Both the position numbers and the translations under genes were made by a program. The notes under the pieces were generated by a model, which worked only from the letters and a program-made list of their open reading frames with translations, had not been told where the DNA came from and made no database searches. Below are positions 35,852 through 44,500 of a DNA stretch of 64,000 nt, in pieces. The stretch lies in the NCBI RefSeq assembly GCF_037076565.1, contig NZ_AP029028.1, forward strand, positions 558,001 to 622,000, written 5' to 3'. Origin of the DNA: Herbaspirillum sp. DW155 (GTDB lineage Bacteria; Pseudomonadota; Gammaproteobacteria; Burkholderiales; Burkholderiaceae_D). Each line of letters opens with the position of its first letter. Positions within the stretch are counted from its first letter, which is position 1.

Positions 35852-37306
35852 ATGGAACTCTTTTCCGACCTGCCCGGCGACGAAGGCCTGCCGGGCGTGC
35901 AGCGCCGCCGCGCCATGCTGGCCGTGATGATGGCCACCACCATGGCCGTGTTCGACGGCACCATCATCAACGTGGCCCTGCCCCAGATCAGCCTGGCCCT
36001 GCAGACCTCGGCCGCCGCCTCGGTGTGGGTGGCCAATGCCTACCTGCTGGCGACCGCCATGACGCTGGCCGCCTTTGCCGCCCTGTCTGCGCGGCTGGGT
36101 TTCCGCACCCAGTTCACGGCCGGGCTGGCGGTGTTCACGCTGGCCTCGCTGGGCTGTGCGCTGTCGCGCTCGGTGGATGTGCTCATCGCCATGCGCGTCC
36201 TGCAGGGACTGGGCGGGGCGGCCATGCTCAGCATTGCGCCGGCGATCCATCGCACCGTCTTTCCCAACCGCCTGCTGGGCCGCATCCTCGGCCTCAATGC
36301 CGTGCTGGTGGCGGCCAGCACGGCCATCGGCCCGGTGCTGGGCGGCACCTTGCTGGCGGCCCTCGGTTGGGAGTGGATCTTCCTCATCAACGTGCCGCTG
36401 GGCGTGATCGCGGTACTGCTGTCCTGGAGCGCCATTCCGCAAACGCGCCAACCGGCGCGCGCACCCTTCGACGTGGCCGGTGCGCTGTGGTCGGCGCTGG
36501 CCATGGGCGCGCTCATCATGGCGGCCGATACCTGTGCGCGCTTTGCCGAACCCGGCCAGAGCGCGCATGCCGCGCTGCTGGCGTCGGGCTACGCGGCCGT
36601 GGCCGTGCTGGCCGCACTGGCCTTCGTGCGCGGACAGCGCCGCGTGTCCGAGCCCCTGTTGCCGCTGGATATCTTTGCCAATGCCCGTTTCTCGCTGGCC
36701 GCACTGACTTCGCTGGTTTCCTTCGTGGGCCAGGGTATCGCTTTCGTGGCCTTGCCCTTCCTGTTCCAGAATGCGTATGGCTATACCGCCTTCGAATCGG
36801 CGGCGCTCTTTACCCCGTGGCCGCTGGGCATCGTGCTGGTGGCCCCGCATGCCGGCCGCCTGGCCGACCGCCATTCTGCGGCGCTGCTCTCGAGCCTGGG
36901 TCTGGCGCTCTTTACCGTCGGGCTGGGCTTGCTGGCCTTGCTGCCCGATCACGCCCAGGCCTGGGACATCGGCTGGCGCGCGTTGGTGTGCGGCATGGGC
37001 TTCGGTTTCTTCCAGAGTCCCAACAACCGCGAGATGCTCTCCAACGTGACGCGTGAACGCAGCGGCAATGCCTCGGGCGTGCTGGCCATCATGCGGACCT
37101 TCGGCCAGTGCCTGGGCGCAGCACTGCTGGGGACGGTCCTGGCGATCTGCACCGCCGCTGCGGTGGCGCAAGGCGAAGTGCAGATGAGCCCGACCCAGGA
37201 TGGCGAGGCGATCCGTATCGCACTGTGGGTTGCGGTAGTGGCAACGGCACTGGCCACGGCGGTCAGCGCCAGCCGGTTGCGGCGTCAGGCGCAACCGGCC
37301 GCCTGA
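35852..37306 (+). CDS. MFS transporter, DHA2 (EmrB/QacA-like) type
   Basis: A 484-aa 14-helix drug:H+ antiporter-like protein. Conserved segment ATTMAVFDGTIINVALPQISLALQTS is the helix 1 motif D1 and LVAASTAIGPVLGGTLLAALGWEWIFLINVP matches motif C (g-x3-GPxLGG). ATG 35852 starts MELFSDLPGDEG; earlier starts at 35774 and 35804 exist but lack ribosome sites. The divergent LysR gene likely senses a compound this pump exports. Confidence 0.88.
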   Translation: MELFSDLPGDEGLPGVQRRRAMLAVMMATTMAVFDGTIINVALPQISLALQTSAAASVWVANAYLLATAMTLAAFAALSARLGFRTQFTAGLAVFTLASLGCALSRSVDVLIAMRVLQGLGGAAMLSIAPAIHRTVFPNRLLGRILGLNAVLVAASTAIGPVLGGTLLAALGWEWIFLINVPLGVIAVLLSWSAIPQTRQPARAPFDVAGALWSALAMGALIMAADTCARFAEPGQSAHAALLASGYAAVAVLAALAFVRGQRRVSEPLLPLDIFANARFSLAALTSLVSFVGQGIAFVALPFLFQNAYGYTAFESAALFTPWPLGIVLVAPHAGRLADRHSAALLSSLGLALFTVGLGLLALLPDHAQAWDIGWRALVCGMGFGFFQSPNNREMLSNVTRERSGNASGVLAIMRTFGQCLGAALLGTVLAICTAAAVAQGEVQMSPTQDGEAIRIALWVAVVATALATAVSASRLRRQAQPAA

Positions 37307-37640
37307 TCAGTGTTTGCCGGCCATGGTGCAGAAAACGTCAACTTGGCCTGAGCTCATCATTAACGTGAATGTACGCAGAATGGTAACTTTTTAGTGAAGT
37401 GGTAAATCCTCGCTGATCGTCGCTTTGTCAAGGCCGGCGGGAGCATACACTGCTGCTTCCTTGCCGGCGTGTCGACTGCCGCAAAGGGACATCACAATCA
37501 CAATAGCGCCCCTTTCGATCTCATTTTCCTCGCCTGGCTCAACAAGCAGGCGGGTCATGCAGTCCGCCCGCGCAGGTTTCGACCAACTCTCTCCGGCTTC
37601 ACCTTCCATCGGCCGGGGGATACGCTAAGGGGTCAGTACT
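37307..37640. other. Intergenic region with hairpin, upstream of chemoreceptor
   Basis: No gene. A 36-base inverted repeat at about 37433-37468 (GCCGGCGGGAGCA / TGCTTCCTTGCCGGC) sits about 170 bases before the ATG of the chemoreceptor. It could be a leader structure or a site; no riboswitch family recognised. Confidence 0.4.
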
Positions 37641-39287
37641 ATGGGCAAGCTGAAAGTCGTGACCAGACTGGCGTTGGGCTTCGGCCTGATTCTGGTGTTT
37701 CTGCTGGGCATTTCCGTGTTGGGCATGATGGGCATGTCGCGCGTCAACGATGCACTCACCGACATCAGTGCCGTCAACAATGCTGAAACCAAGCTGGTCA
37801 CCACCTTGCGGGTGGCGCTGAGCCAGCGTGCCATCGCCATTCGCAACATCGCTCTGCTGGACGATCAGGAAGGCATGCGCGTGGAATCGCAGACGCTGGC
37901 GCGCCAGGAAAAAATCTACGCCGACGCCCTGGTGGCGCTGGACAAGATGTTCACCACCGAGGCCGCTACCACCGAGCGCGAGAAGCAGTTGCTGGCCCAG
38001 ATCAAGAACGATGAAGCTGCGACCGTACCGCTGATGGCCAAGGCCTTGCAGTTGGGACTGGACAACAAGCCGCTCGATGCCGTCAAGGTGCTCCTCACCG
38101 AGGTACGACCCAAGCAGCAGGCCTGGATCAAGTCGCTCACCGAGCTGGCCGACTTCGAAGACCAGCTCAACGATGAAGCCGCTGCCAGTGCCCGCAGCAC
38201 CTATGCATGGCTGCGTACCATCATGCTCAGCGCCGCCGCATTGGCGCTGCTGGTGGGCGTGGCAGCCTCGGCGATGATTGCGCGCAGTATCCTGAGCCAG
38301 CTCGGTGCCGAACCTTCCGAAGCCCAGGCCATCGCGCGCGAGATTGCGGCGGGCGACCTCACCGCCACCGTGCGCCTGCGTGACGGTGACGGCTCCAGCC
38401 TGATGGCTTCCATCGAGCAGATGCGTTACCAGTTGAACGTGATCGCGCACGGCATCAAGTCGGCGGCCGAGACCATTTCCGTGGCCAGCGGGCAGATCGC
38501 GCAGGGCAACTTCGATCTCTCGCAACGCACCGAAGAACAGGCCGCTTCGCTGGAAGAAACCGCCGCCAGCATGGAAGAGCTGACCACCACCGTGCGCCAG
38601 AACACCGAGCACGCCGCCGAAGCGCTGCGCCTGTCGGGCGGCGCCGCACAGACCGCCAGCAGCGGCAGTGCCGCCTTCGACCGGGTGGTCTCGACGATGG
38701 ATAAAATCTCGGCCAGCTCGGGCAAGATGGCCGACATCATCGGCGTGATCGAAGGCATCGCCTTCCAGACCAATATCCTGGCCTTGAACGCGGCGGTGGA
38801 AGCGGCGCGCGCCGGGGAGCAGGGGCGTGGTTTTGCGGTGGTGGCGTCGGAAGTGCGTTCACTGGCGCAGCGCAGCGCGGTGGCCTCCAAGGAGATCAAG
38901 GACCTGATCGGTGAATCGATGTCGCACGTCAGCGCGGGCTCGGAACTGGTCGCCAATGCGGGCCACCAGATGACCGAGATCGTGGCCTCGGTGCAGCGCT
39001 TCGGCGAGATCATGAACAATATCGCCTCGGCCACCCAGGAGCAGGGCAGCGGCATCGAACAGATCAACACCGCCATCGTGCAGATGGATCAGGTGACCCA
39101 GCAGAATGCGGCGCTGGTGGAACAAGCCAGTGCGGCAGCACAGTCGCTGTCGCAGCAGGCCCTGGGGTTGCTGAAGGTGGTCTCGGTCTTCAAGATCCGC
39201 CAGGATGCCTCGACCGTGGTCAACGCCAGCCATGCGATGACGGCCCCGCCGGGCTTGCAGGGCGCGCCCCTGGCGGCCCTGCACTGA
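37641..39287 (+). CDS. Methyl-accepting chemotaxis protein (Tar/Tsr-like)
   Basis: A 548-aa chemoreceptor with periplasmic four-helix-bundle-like sensor (residues about 32-188), flanked by TM1 (about 10-31) and TM2 (about 192-212), then HAMP, and the signalling hairpin ([36 protein letters not shown]). Methylation-region glutamates/glutamines flank it ([23 protein letters not shown]). No CheW-binding pentapeptide at the C-terminus. Ligand unknown. Stands alone without other che genes. Confidence 0.92.
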   Translation: MGKLKVVTRLALGFGLILVFLLGISVLGMMGMSRVNDALTDISAVNNAETKLVTTLRVALSQRAIAIRNIALLDDQEGMRVESQTLARQEKIYADALVALDKMFTTEAATTEREKQLLAQIKNDEAATVPLMAKALQLGLDNKPLDAVKVLLTEVRPKQQAWIKSLTELADFEDQLNDEAAASARSTYAWLRTIMLSAAALALLVGVAASAMIARSILSQLGAEPSEAQAIAREIAAGDLTATVRLRDGDGSSLMASIEQMRYQLNVIAHGIKSAAETISVASGQIAQGNFDLSQRTEEQAASLEETAASMEELTTTVRQNTEHAAEALRLSGGAAQTASSGSAAFDRVVSTMDKISASSGKMADIIGVIEGIAFQTNILALNAAVEAARAGEQGRGFAVVASEVRSLAQRSAVASKEIKDLIGESMSHVSAGSELVANAGHQMTEIVASVQRFGEIMNNIASATQEQGSGIEQINTAIVQMDQVTQQNAALVEQASAAAQSLSQQALGLLKVVSVFKIRQDASTVVNASHAMTAPPGLQGAPLAALH

Positions 39288-39289
39288 AT

Positions 39290-39312
39290 CAGCCTCAGCC
39301 TCAGCCTCAGCC
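39290..39312. repeat. Short CCTCAG hexamer repeat between MCP and ABC gene ends
   Basis: Tandem TCAGCC/CCTCAG units (about four copies, 39290-39312), followed by the convergent ABC ATPase stop at 39331. Probably slippage sequence of no function. Confidence 0.6.
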
Positions 39313-39330
39313 GCTCCAGTGCCGGGGCGC

Positions 39331-40668
39331 TCAGCCCTGGGCGCCGTCTTCGTCGTCTTCGTCCTTGGGTACGAACACCATGCCGCTCTTGGCGTTGTAG
39401 TCCATGAGACCGGCATAGCGGCCCCAGGCGATCATGGTCTCGAAGGTCTTTTCCGGATTGTCATAGGGCAGGGCGCTGCCGATGTCTTTCAACACACGCT
39501 CGGCCTCGATCTCCTCGGCCTCGCCCAGCACCGCCAGGATGATGTGGAAGATGCGCAGCTTGTAGACCTGCTCGGCGAAGATGGCGCGCTGGCCCTTGCG
39601 GTCGGCGGCCACGAAGCGGCGGCCCAGGTCGGTCAGGTAGACCTCCTGCTTGGGGGTATCCACCAGCTCCAGGATTTCGGCGGCCTTGACGGTGGCGATG
39701 GTCTCGCCGAATTCCTTGCCGATCTCGTCGGAGATATCGTAGATGTTGTTCAGTTCCGGCTCGTCCTGCAGCAGACTCATCAGGCCCAGGATCTGGCCCA
39801 CCGGGATCAGCGGGATGGATTCCATGCGCTTGCGCCCGCGCGAGATCGGCTCGCCGGGGACGTGCGTTTCCGGCGGCAGGTCGGGCAGCGAGAGCGTGGT
39901 GATGGCTTCGTGGATGATGTTGACCAGGCGCTGGAATTCCGGGCTCTTGGAATCGCGCGGATAGGGCAGCGGATTCTCCAGCACCAGCCCCAGCCGGCCC
40001 GGACGAGGGAACACCACGACGATGCGGGTGGCCATCTCCACCGCTTCCTCGATGTTGTGGGTGACCATGAAGATCGAGGTCAGGCCGCTGTCCGGCGCGC
40101 GCCACAGGCTGATGAGTTCCTGACGCAGGTTCTCTGCGGTCAGCACGTCCAGGGCGCTGAAGGCTTCGTCCAGACACAAGAGTTTGGGCTTGGACACCAG
40201 CGCCCGCGCAATGCCCACGCGCTGGCGCATGCCGCCCGATAGCTCGCGCGGATAGGCGCTGTGGTAGTTGCCCAGGCCGATCAGTTCGATGGCGCGGTCC
40301 ACGGCCGCATCGCGTTCTTCGCGGGTCGGGTTGTGCGACATCAGACCCACCGCCACATTCTGTTCCACCGTCAGCCACGGATAGAGCGCAAAGGTCTGGA
40401 ACACCACCGAGGCATCGCGGTTGACGCCGTTGAGCTGTTTGCCGCCGGCCATGGTGTGGCCCGAGCTGGGTTCCACCAGCCCGGTCAGGCAGCGCAGGAT
40501 GGTCGACTTGCCCGAACCGGACTGGCCCAGCAGGGCCAGCAGTTCGCCTTCATGCACGGCCAGGTCGATGTTGTCCAGCACCTTGAGCTCGTGGCCGCCG
40601 GCGGTATTGTAGGATTTGCTGACCGCGCACAGTTCGGCGACGGCAGGGCGTTGTTGCGAGGTAGTCAT
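39331..40668 (-). CDS. ABC transporter ATPase with AAA-associated C-terminal domain
   Basis: A 445-aa ATPase from ATG 40668. Walker A GQSGSGKST, signature LSGGMRQRVGIARAL, Walker B LLCLDEAFSALD, and H-loop VTHNIEE are all intact; it belongs to the nitrate/sulfonate/taurine importer class (SsuB/NrtD-like). The C-terminal 170 residues form the AAA-associated domain (PIGQI..YDISDEIGKEFGETIATVKAAEILELVD). GTG and TTG alternatives just upstream overlap the stop of the permease (TTGA), indicating translational coupling. Confidence 0.9.
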   Translation of the reverse strand: MTTSQQRPAVAELCAVSKSYNTAGGHELKVLDNIDLAVHEGELLALLGQSGSGKSTILRCLTGLVEPSSGHTMAGGKQLNGVNRDASVVFQTFALYPWLTVEQNVAVGLMSHNPTREERDAAVDRAIELIGLGNYHSAYPRELSGGMRQRVGIARALVSKPKLLCLDEAFSALDVLTAENLRQELISLWRAPDSGLTSIFMVTHNIEEAVEMATRIVVVFPRPGRLGLVLENPLPYPRDSKSPEFQRLVNIIHEAITTLSLPDLPPETHVPGEPISRGRKRMESIPLIPVGQILGLMSLLQDEPELNNIYDISDEIGKEFGETIATVKAAEILELVDTPKQEVYLTDLGRRFVAADRKGQRAIFAEQVYKLRIFHIILAVLGEAEEIEAERVLKDIGSALPYDNPEKTFETMIAWGRYAGLMDYNAKSGMVFVPKDEDDEDGAQG

Positions 40669-40682
40669 GGCTTGGCTCACGG

Positions 40683-42437
40683 TCAATCGAGGCGGAAACG
40701 GCGTTCGGCGAAGGCATACAGGCGACGCCAGACAAACTTGTTCATCAGCACGACGAACATCGACATCACGCCGATGCTGGCGATGATGAGCGGCGTGTCA
40801 CCGGACTTGGTGACCGCCGAAATATAGGCACCCAGGCCATCGGCCTTGAGCGAGACGTCGCCCCAGCTGGCCAGTTCGGCCACGATGGAGGCGTTCCAGG
40901 CACCGCCCGCAGCAGTACATGCACCGGTCACCCAGAACGGGAAGATGGCCGGCAGGATCAGCGTCTTCCACAGGTTCCAGCGCGACAGGCCATACATGCG
41001 GGCGGCTTCCTTCAAATCATTGGGAATGGCCATGGCACCGGCGATCACGTTGAAGAGGATGTACCACTGCGTGCCCATGGCGATCAACAGGATGCTGCCC
41101 CAGTTCATGCTGACATTGGCCGCCACGAACCAGCCCACCACCAGCGGGAAGGTCATGTTGACCGGGAAGGAAGCGCCGATCTGCGCCAGCGGCTGGGCGA
41201 AGCGGGCGATGTGCGGCTTGGAGCCGATCCACACGCCCACCGGCGTCCAGATCAGGGTGGCCACCACCGTCATGGCCAGCACCCGCAGCAGCGTCAGGAA
41301 ACCCAGCCAGACGATGTGGCCGAACAGGCTCCAGCTCATGGCCCCGTGCAGTGCATCGATGGCCGCCACCAGTCCGCGCAGGGCTTCGAAGATCAGCAGG
41401 GCGCAGAGGGCGCCGGTGAGCAGGCGCCTGGTCCAGCGTTCGCGGGTGATGCGGGCCGGTGTCGGTGCGGCCGGGGTGCCGGCCGGGCGGCGGCGCGCCA
41501 GCCAGTCGCCCAGCGGCAGCCAGACTTTTTCATCGAGCCAGGTGAAGACGTAGGAGCCGCGCAGCAGGTCATAGACCCAGGAGGTCGGCGGCGAGGTCGA
41601 TTCGGTCAGTTCGATCTTGAACTTGTCGGCCCAGGCCAGCAGCGGCCGCCAGACCAGCTGGTCACTCACCAGGATCAGCGCCAGCATGGCGATGACCGCC
41701 CACAGCGCCGCCGTGTGGTCGCCCTGGTCGATGGCCTGCGCCATGTAGGAGCCCAGGCCGGGCAGCTTCAGATCCTTGTTCATGACGCTGATGGCTTCGC
41801 TCTGGGCCACGAAGAACCAGCCGCCGCCAAAGGACATCATCGAGTTCCAGATCAGGCTGTGCGCCGAGGCCGGCAACTCCACCGTGCGAAAGCGCTGCCA
41901 GGCGGTCAGGCGATAGGTGGTGGCGGCTTCCTGCATGTCGGTCGGGATGGTGACCATGGAGTGATAGAAACCGAAGGCCATGTTCCACACCTGACCAGTG
42001 AAGATGGCAAAGATGGCCGCACATTCCACGCCCATCAGACTCCCCGGGAACAGCGCCATGAAGCCGGTCACGGTGGCCGAGAGGAAGCCCAGCACCGGCA
42101 CCGATTGCAGGATGTCCAGCGCGGGCAGGATCAGGGCGCGGGCGCGGCGGCTCTTGGCGGCCAGGTAGCCGGTGCCGATGGCAAAGAACAGGGAGAAGGC
42201 GAAGGCGATCCACATGCGCAAGAGCGTGCGTCCGGCGTAATAGGGGATCATGGCCGGCGAGCTGTCGACCTCCAGCTGGTCGGACGGGTCGAAGTGGACC
42301 AGCATGCCCTTGCCGAAGTGCAGGGCGCTCCACAGCAGGCCGAACAGCACCGCCAGCACCAGCGCATCGATCCAGCCGAAGCCAGGCTTGACTTCTTCAT
42401 AGGCCGTCAGTTGCGGCGAGGTGGTCTTCATTTTCAT
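40683..42437 (-). CDS. Double-domain ABC permease (nitrate/sulfonate/taurine class)
   Basis: A 584-aa protein carrying two BPD-transport permease domains in one chain, each with the EAA loop (AATTYRLTAWQRFRTVELPA and EAARMYGLSRWNLWKTLILPA). The halves are joined by a hydrophilic link near residue 300. A single chain forms the whole membrane part. The partner ATPase follows. No periplasmic binding protein is in the window, so substrate is unknown; it could be encoded elsewhere. The N-terminus is cytoplasmic (MKMKTTSPQLTAYEEVKPGFG). Confidence 0.88.
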   Translation of the reverse strand: MKMKTTSPQLTAYEEVKPGFGWIDALVLAVLFGLLWSALHFGKGMLVHFDPSDQLEVDSSPAMIPYYAGRTLLRMWIAFAFSLFFAIGTGYLAAKSRRARALILPALDILQSVPVLGFLSATVTGFMALFPGSLMGVECAAIFAIFTGQVWNMAFGFYHSMVTIPTDMQEAATTYRLTAWQRFRTVELPASAHSLIWNSMMSFGGGWFFVAQSEAISVMNKDLKLPGLGSYMAQAIDQGDHTAALWAVIAMLALILVSDQLVWRPLLAWADKFKIELTESTSPPTSWVYDLLRGSYVFTWLDEKVWLPLGDWLARRRPAGTPAAPTPARITRERWTRRLLTGALCALLIFEALRGLVAAIDALHGAMSWSLFGHIVWLGFLTLLRVLAMTVVATLIWTPVGVWIGSKPHIARFAQPLAQIGASFPVNMTFPLVVGWFVAANVSMNWGSILLIAMGTQWYILFNVIAGAMAIPNDLKEAARMYGLSRWNLWKTLILPAIFPFWVTGACTAAGGAWNASIVAELASWGDVSLKADGLGAYISAVTKSGDTPLIIASIGVMSMFVVLMNKFVWRRLYAFAERRFRLD

Positions 42438-42733
42438 GTCGGCGAGGCAGAATGGCAGTAGCGGCGGTAGTGGCGGTATTGGCTGGGCAAGCAGTGGTCA
42501 GGCTGGCGCGGACCGGTCATGCGCGATCCCTCAGATCGTCGGATCCGGCGCCCCAAGACCGGCGGCGCAACTGTAACAAGGAATTCTGACAGTTTGTTGA
42601 CCTGCTTGCCGTAGCGCGACATTGGCTTCTTTATCTGAAGCAATCAAGCTGGGCGCTTAACGCGCGGCAGTGAATTCTGGCTGACGCGCCATCAAGACGA
42701 TCCGCATCGTATCGACAGCGGGACGCGCAGGCA
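42438..42733. other. Intergenic region upstream of ABC permease
   Basis: No gene seen. It should carry the promoter of the minus-strand permease-ATPase operon; sequence from 42610-42670 is relatively AT-rich, but no clear -35/-10 pair is found. Confidence 0.35.
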
Positions 42734-42765
42734 TGAAAAAAGCCGCCCTGCAAAGACAGGGCGGC
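42734..42765 (-). terminator. Rho-independent terminator after MFS gene
   Basis: Minus-strand stem AAGCCGCCCTG / CAGGGCGGCTT followed by TTTT, 28 bases past the stop of the MFS gene of the presumed aromatic operon. Confidence 0.85.
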
Positions 42766-42792
42766 TTGGCGCACACGGCAGAGCGCGCGTGT

Positions 42793-44160
42793 TCAGGCCG
42801 GAGGGGGCATTCCTGCTGGCGCAGCCTTGCGCGGAATCAGCGCCCACATCGTCAGGCCACTGAGCAGCAGCAAGCCGGCCAGGATATAGAGCGCGATATC
42901 GATGTTGCCGGTCCGCGTCTTGACCAGGCCGATCAACCACGGGCTGACGATGCCGCTGGTGATGCCCACGCTGGAGATGAAGGCGATGCCCGGCGCGATG
43001 GTCTGGGCCGGCAGCAGCCCGGGCGGCAGTGACCAGAAGATCGGCAGGGCGGCAAAGATCAGCACTGCCGCAATCGACAGCAGCCCCAGCGAGACGGCCA
43101 GGCTGGAAGGATGCAGGGTCAGCGCCGCCAGCGCCAGGGCGCCACCGGTGGTGCAGGCCAGGAAGTGGCCGTGGCGCTCGTTGCGGCGGTCCGAACGGCG
43201 GGCAATGAGAATCAGGCCGATGGCGCCGATGGCATTGGGGATCACCGTATAGAGCGAGACCTGCACCACGTCCTTGATGCCAAAGTCACGAATCATCAAC
43301 GGCATCCAGAAGTTCAGCGTCAGCGAACCGCAGGTCAGCGCAAAGTAGATGAAGGCGAACAGGTAAGTCGGCCGATGCGACAGCGCCTGCCGCAGCGCCG
43401 CCAGCGAATGGGCGCTTACCTGGTGGGTACGCTGTGCTTCCTCGCTCTGGCGCGCCAGCAGGAAGCGGCGCTCCTGCGCAGTGAGCCACCTGGCCTGGGC
43501 CGGGCCATCGTCCAGCAGGAAGATCACCAGCACGCCCAGCACCACCGCCGGTGCGCCTTCGATGGCGAACATCCACTGCCAGCCATACAGTCCCATGACC
43601 CCGGCCATGTCGCGCATGATCCAGCCCGAGACCAGTCCGCCCAGCACACCGGCCACCGCCACGCCGGCAAAGAAGATCGCCATGACGGCCGCACGCCGCC
43701 GCGCCGGGAACCAGTAGCTGAGATAGAGCACGATGCCGGGGAAGAAGCCGGCCTCGAACACCCCCAGCAGGAAGCGCAGGACGTAGAAGTGCGTGGCATC
43801 GGTGACGGCCATCATGCCCACCGAGGCCAGGCCCCACAGCACCATGATGCGCGAGAAGGTGCGACGTGCGCCAAAGCGTGCCAGCAGCATGTTGCTGGGT
43901 ACTTCACAGAGCACGTAGCCGACATAGAAGACGGCCGCGCCCAGGCCATACATGGCGTCGCTGAAGCCGAGGTCGTGCTTCATCTGCAACTGGGCGAAGC
44001 CGATGTTGATGCGGTCCAGGAAGGAGACCACGTAGCAGATGAAGAGGAAGGGAATGATGCGCAGCCAGACCTTGCGATAGATCGCGTCTTCGGCTGCTTC
44101 GCTCAGGTCGAGCGCAGAAGGGGCGGCCAGCGTACCGGCGCCCGGGGATGGGGTCTGCAT
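42793..44160 (-). CDS. MFS transporter, anion:cation symporter (ACS) family
   Basis: A 455-aa 12-helix transporter. Motifs RINIGFAQLQMKHDLGFS (helix 1-2 loop), GARRTFSRIMVLWGLASVG (motif A-like) and FPARRRAAVMAIFFAG are typical of ACS members that import aromatic or sugar acids. Distal gene of the minus-strand operon MBL-FAD hydroxylase-DUF2783-MFS; likely the importer for the operon's aromatic substrate. Ends at a terminator. Confidence 0.9.
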   Translation of the reverse strand: MQTPSPGAGTLAAPSALDLSEAAEDAIYRKVWLRIIPFLFICYVVSFLDRINIGFAQLQMKHDLGFSDAMYGLGAAVFYVGYVLCEVPSNMLLARFGARRTFSRIMVLWGLASVGMMAVTDATHFYVLRFLLGVFEAGFFPGIVLYLSYWFPARRRAAVMAIFFAGVAVAGVLGGLVSGWIMRDMAGVMGLYGWQWMFAIEGAPAVVLGVLVIFLLDDGPAQARWLTAQERRFLLARQSEEAQRTHQVSAHSLAALRQALSHRPTYLFAFIYFALTCGSLTLNFWMPLMIRDFGIKDVVQVSLYTVIPNAIGAIGLILIARRSDRRNERHGHFLACTTGGALALAALTLHPSSLAVSLGLLSIAAVLIFAALPIFWSLPPGLLPAQTIAPGIAFISSVGITSGIVSPWLIGLVKTRTGNIDIALYILAGLLLLSGLTMWALIPRKAAPAGMPPPA

Positions 44161-44238
44161 GAATGTCTCCGTTGGGTAGGCGCCTGTGGCGGCGCTCTTG
44201 TGGATGTCGGGTGGATGTCGATGAAGGATCGGGCAGGT

Positions 44239-44463
44239 TCAGGCCGCTTCGGCCAGCGCCGCGCAGGCCGGGGCAAGCCCGGCGCGCGCGCGCTGCATGG
44301 CCTCGATCAGCACCTCGTGGTCACCGATGTGATTGCACAGCAGCAGGATCAGGCGCGCATTGACGTCCTGGCTGGCGGCATCGTCCAGGCCGCGATGCAT
44401 GTCGATCAGGGCTTCATAGAAGTCATCCGGGTGCGCCAGATTGGGGGCGGTGTTCAGGCTCAT
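44239..44463 (-). CDS. DUF2783 protein
   Basis: A 74-aa protein from ATG 44463 (ribosome site GAGGAGACACC). It matches DUF2783 (DDFYEALIDMHRGLDDAASQDVNARLILLLCNHIGDHEVL), a small helical family found next to FAD-dependent aromatic hydroxylases. Role unknown; perhaps helps the hydroxylase. Longer frames upstream are shadows. Confidence 0.85.
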   Translation of the reverse strand: MSLNTAPNLAHPDDFYEALIDMHRGLDDAASQDVNARLILLLCNHIGDHEVLIEAMQRARAGLAPACAALAEAA

Positions 44464-44500
44464 GGTGTCTCCTCGGAGAAAGGGCTGGTGGGTGTTCTGC

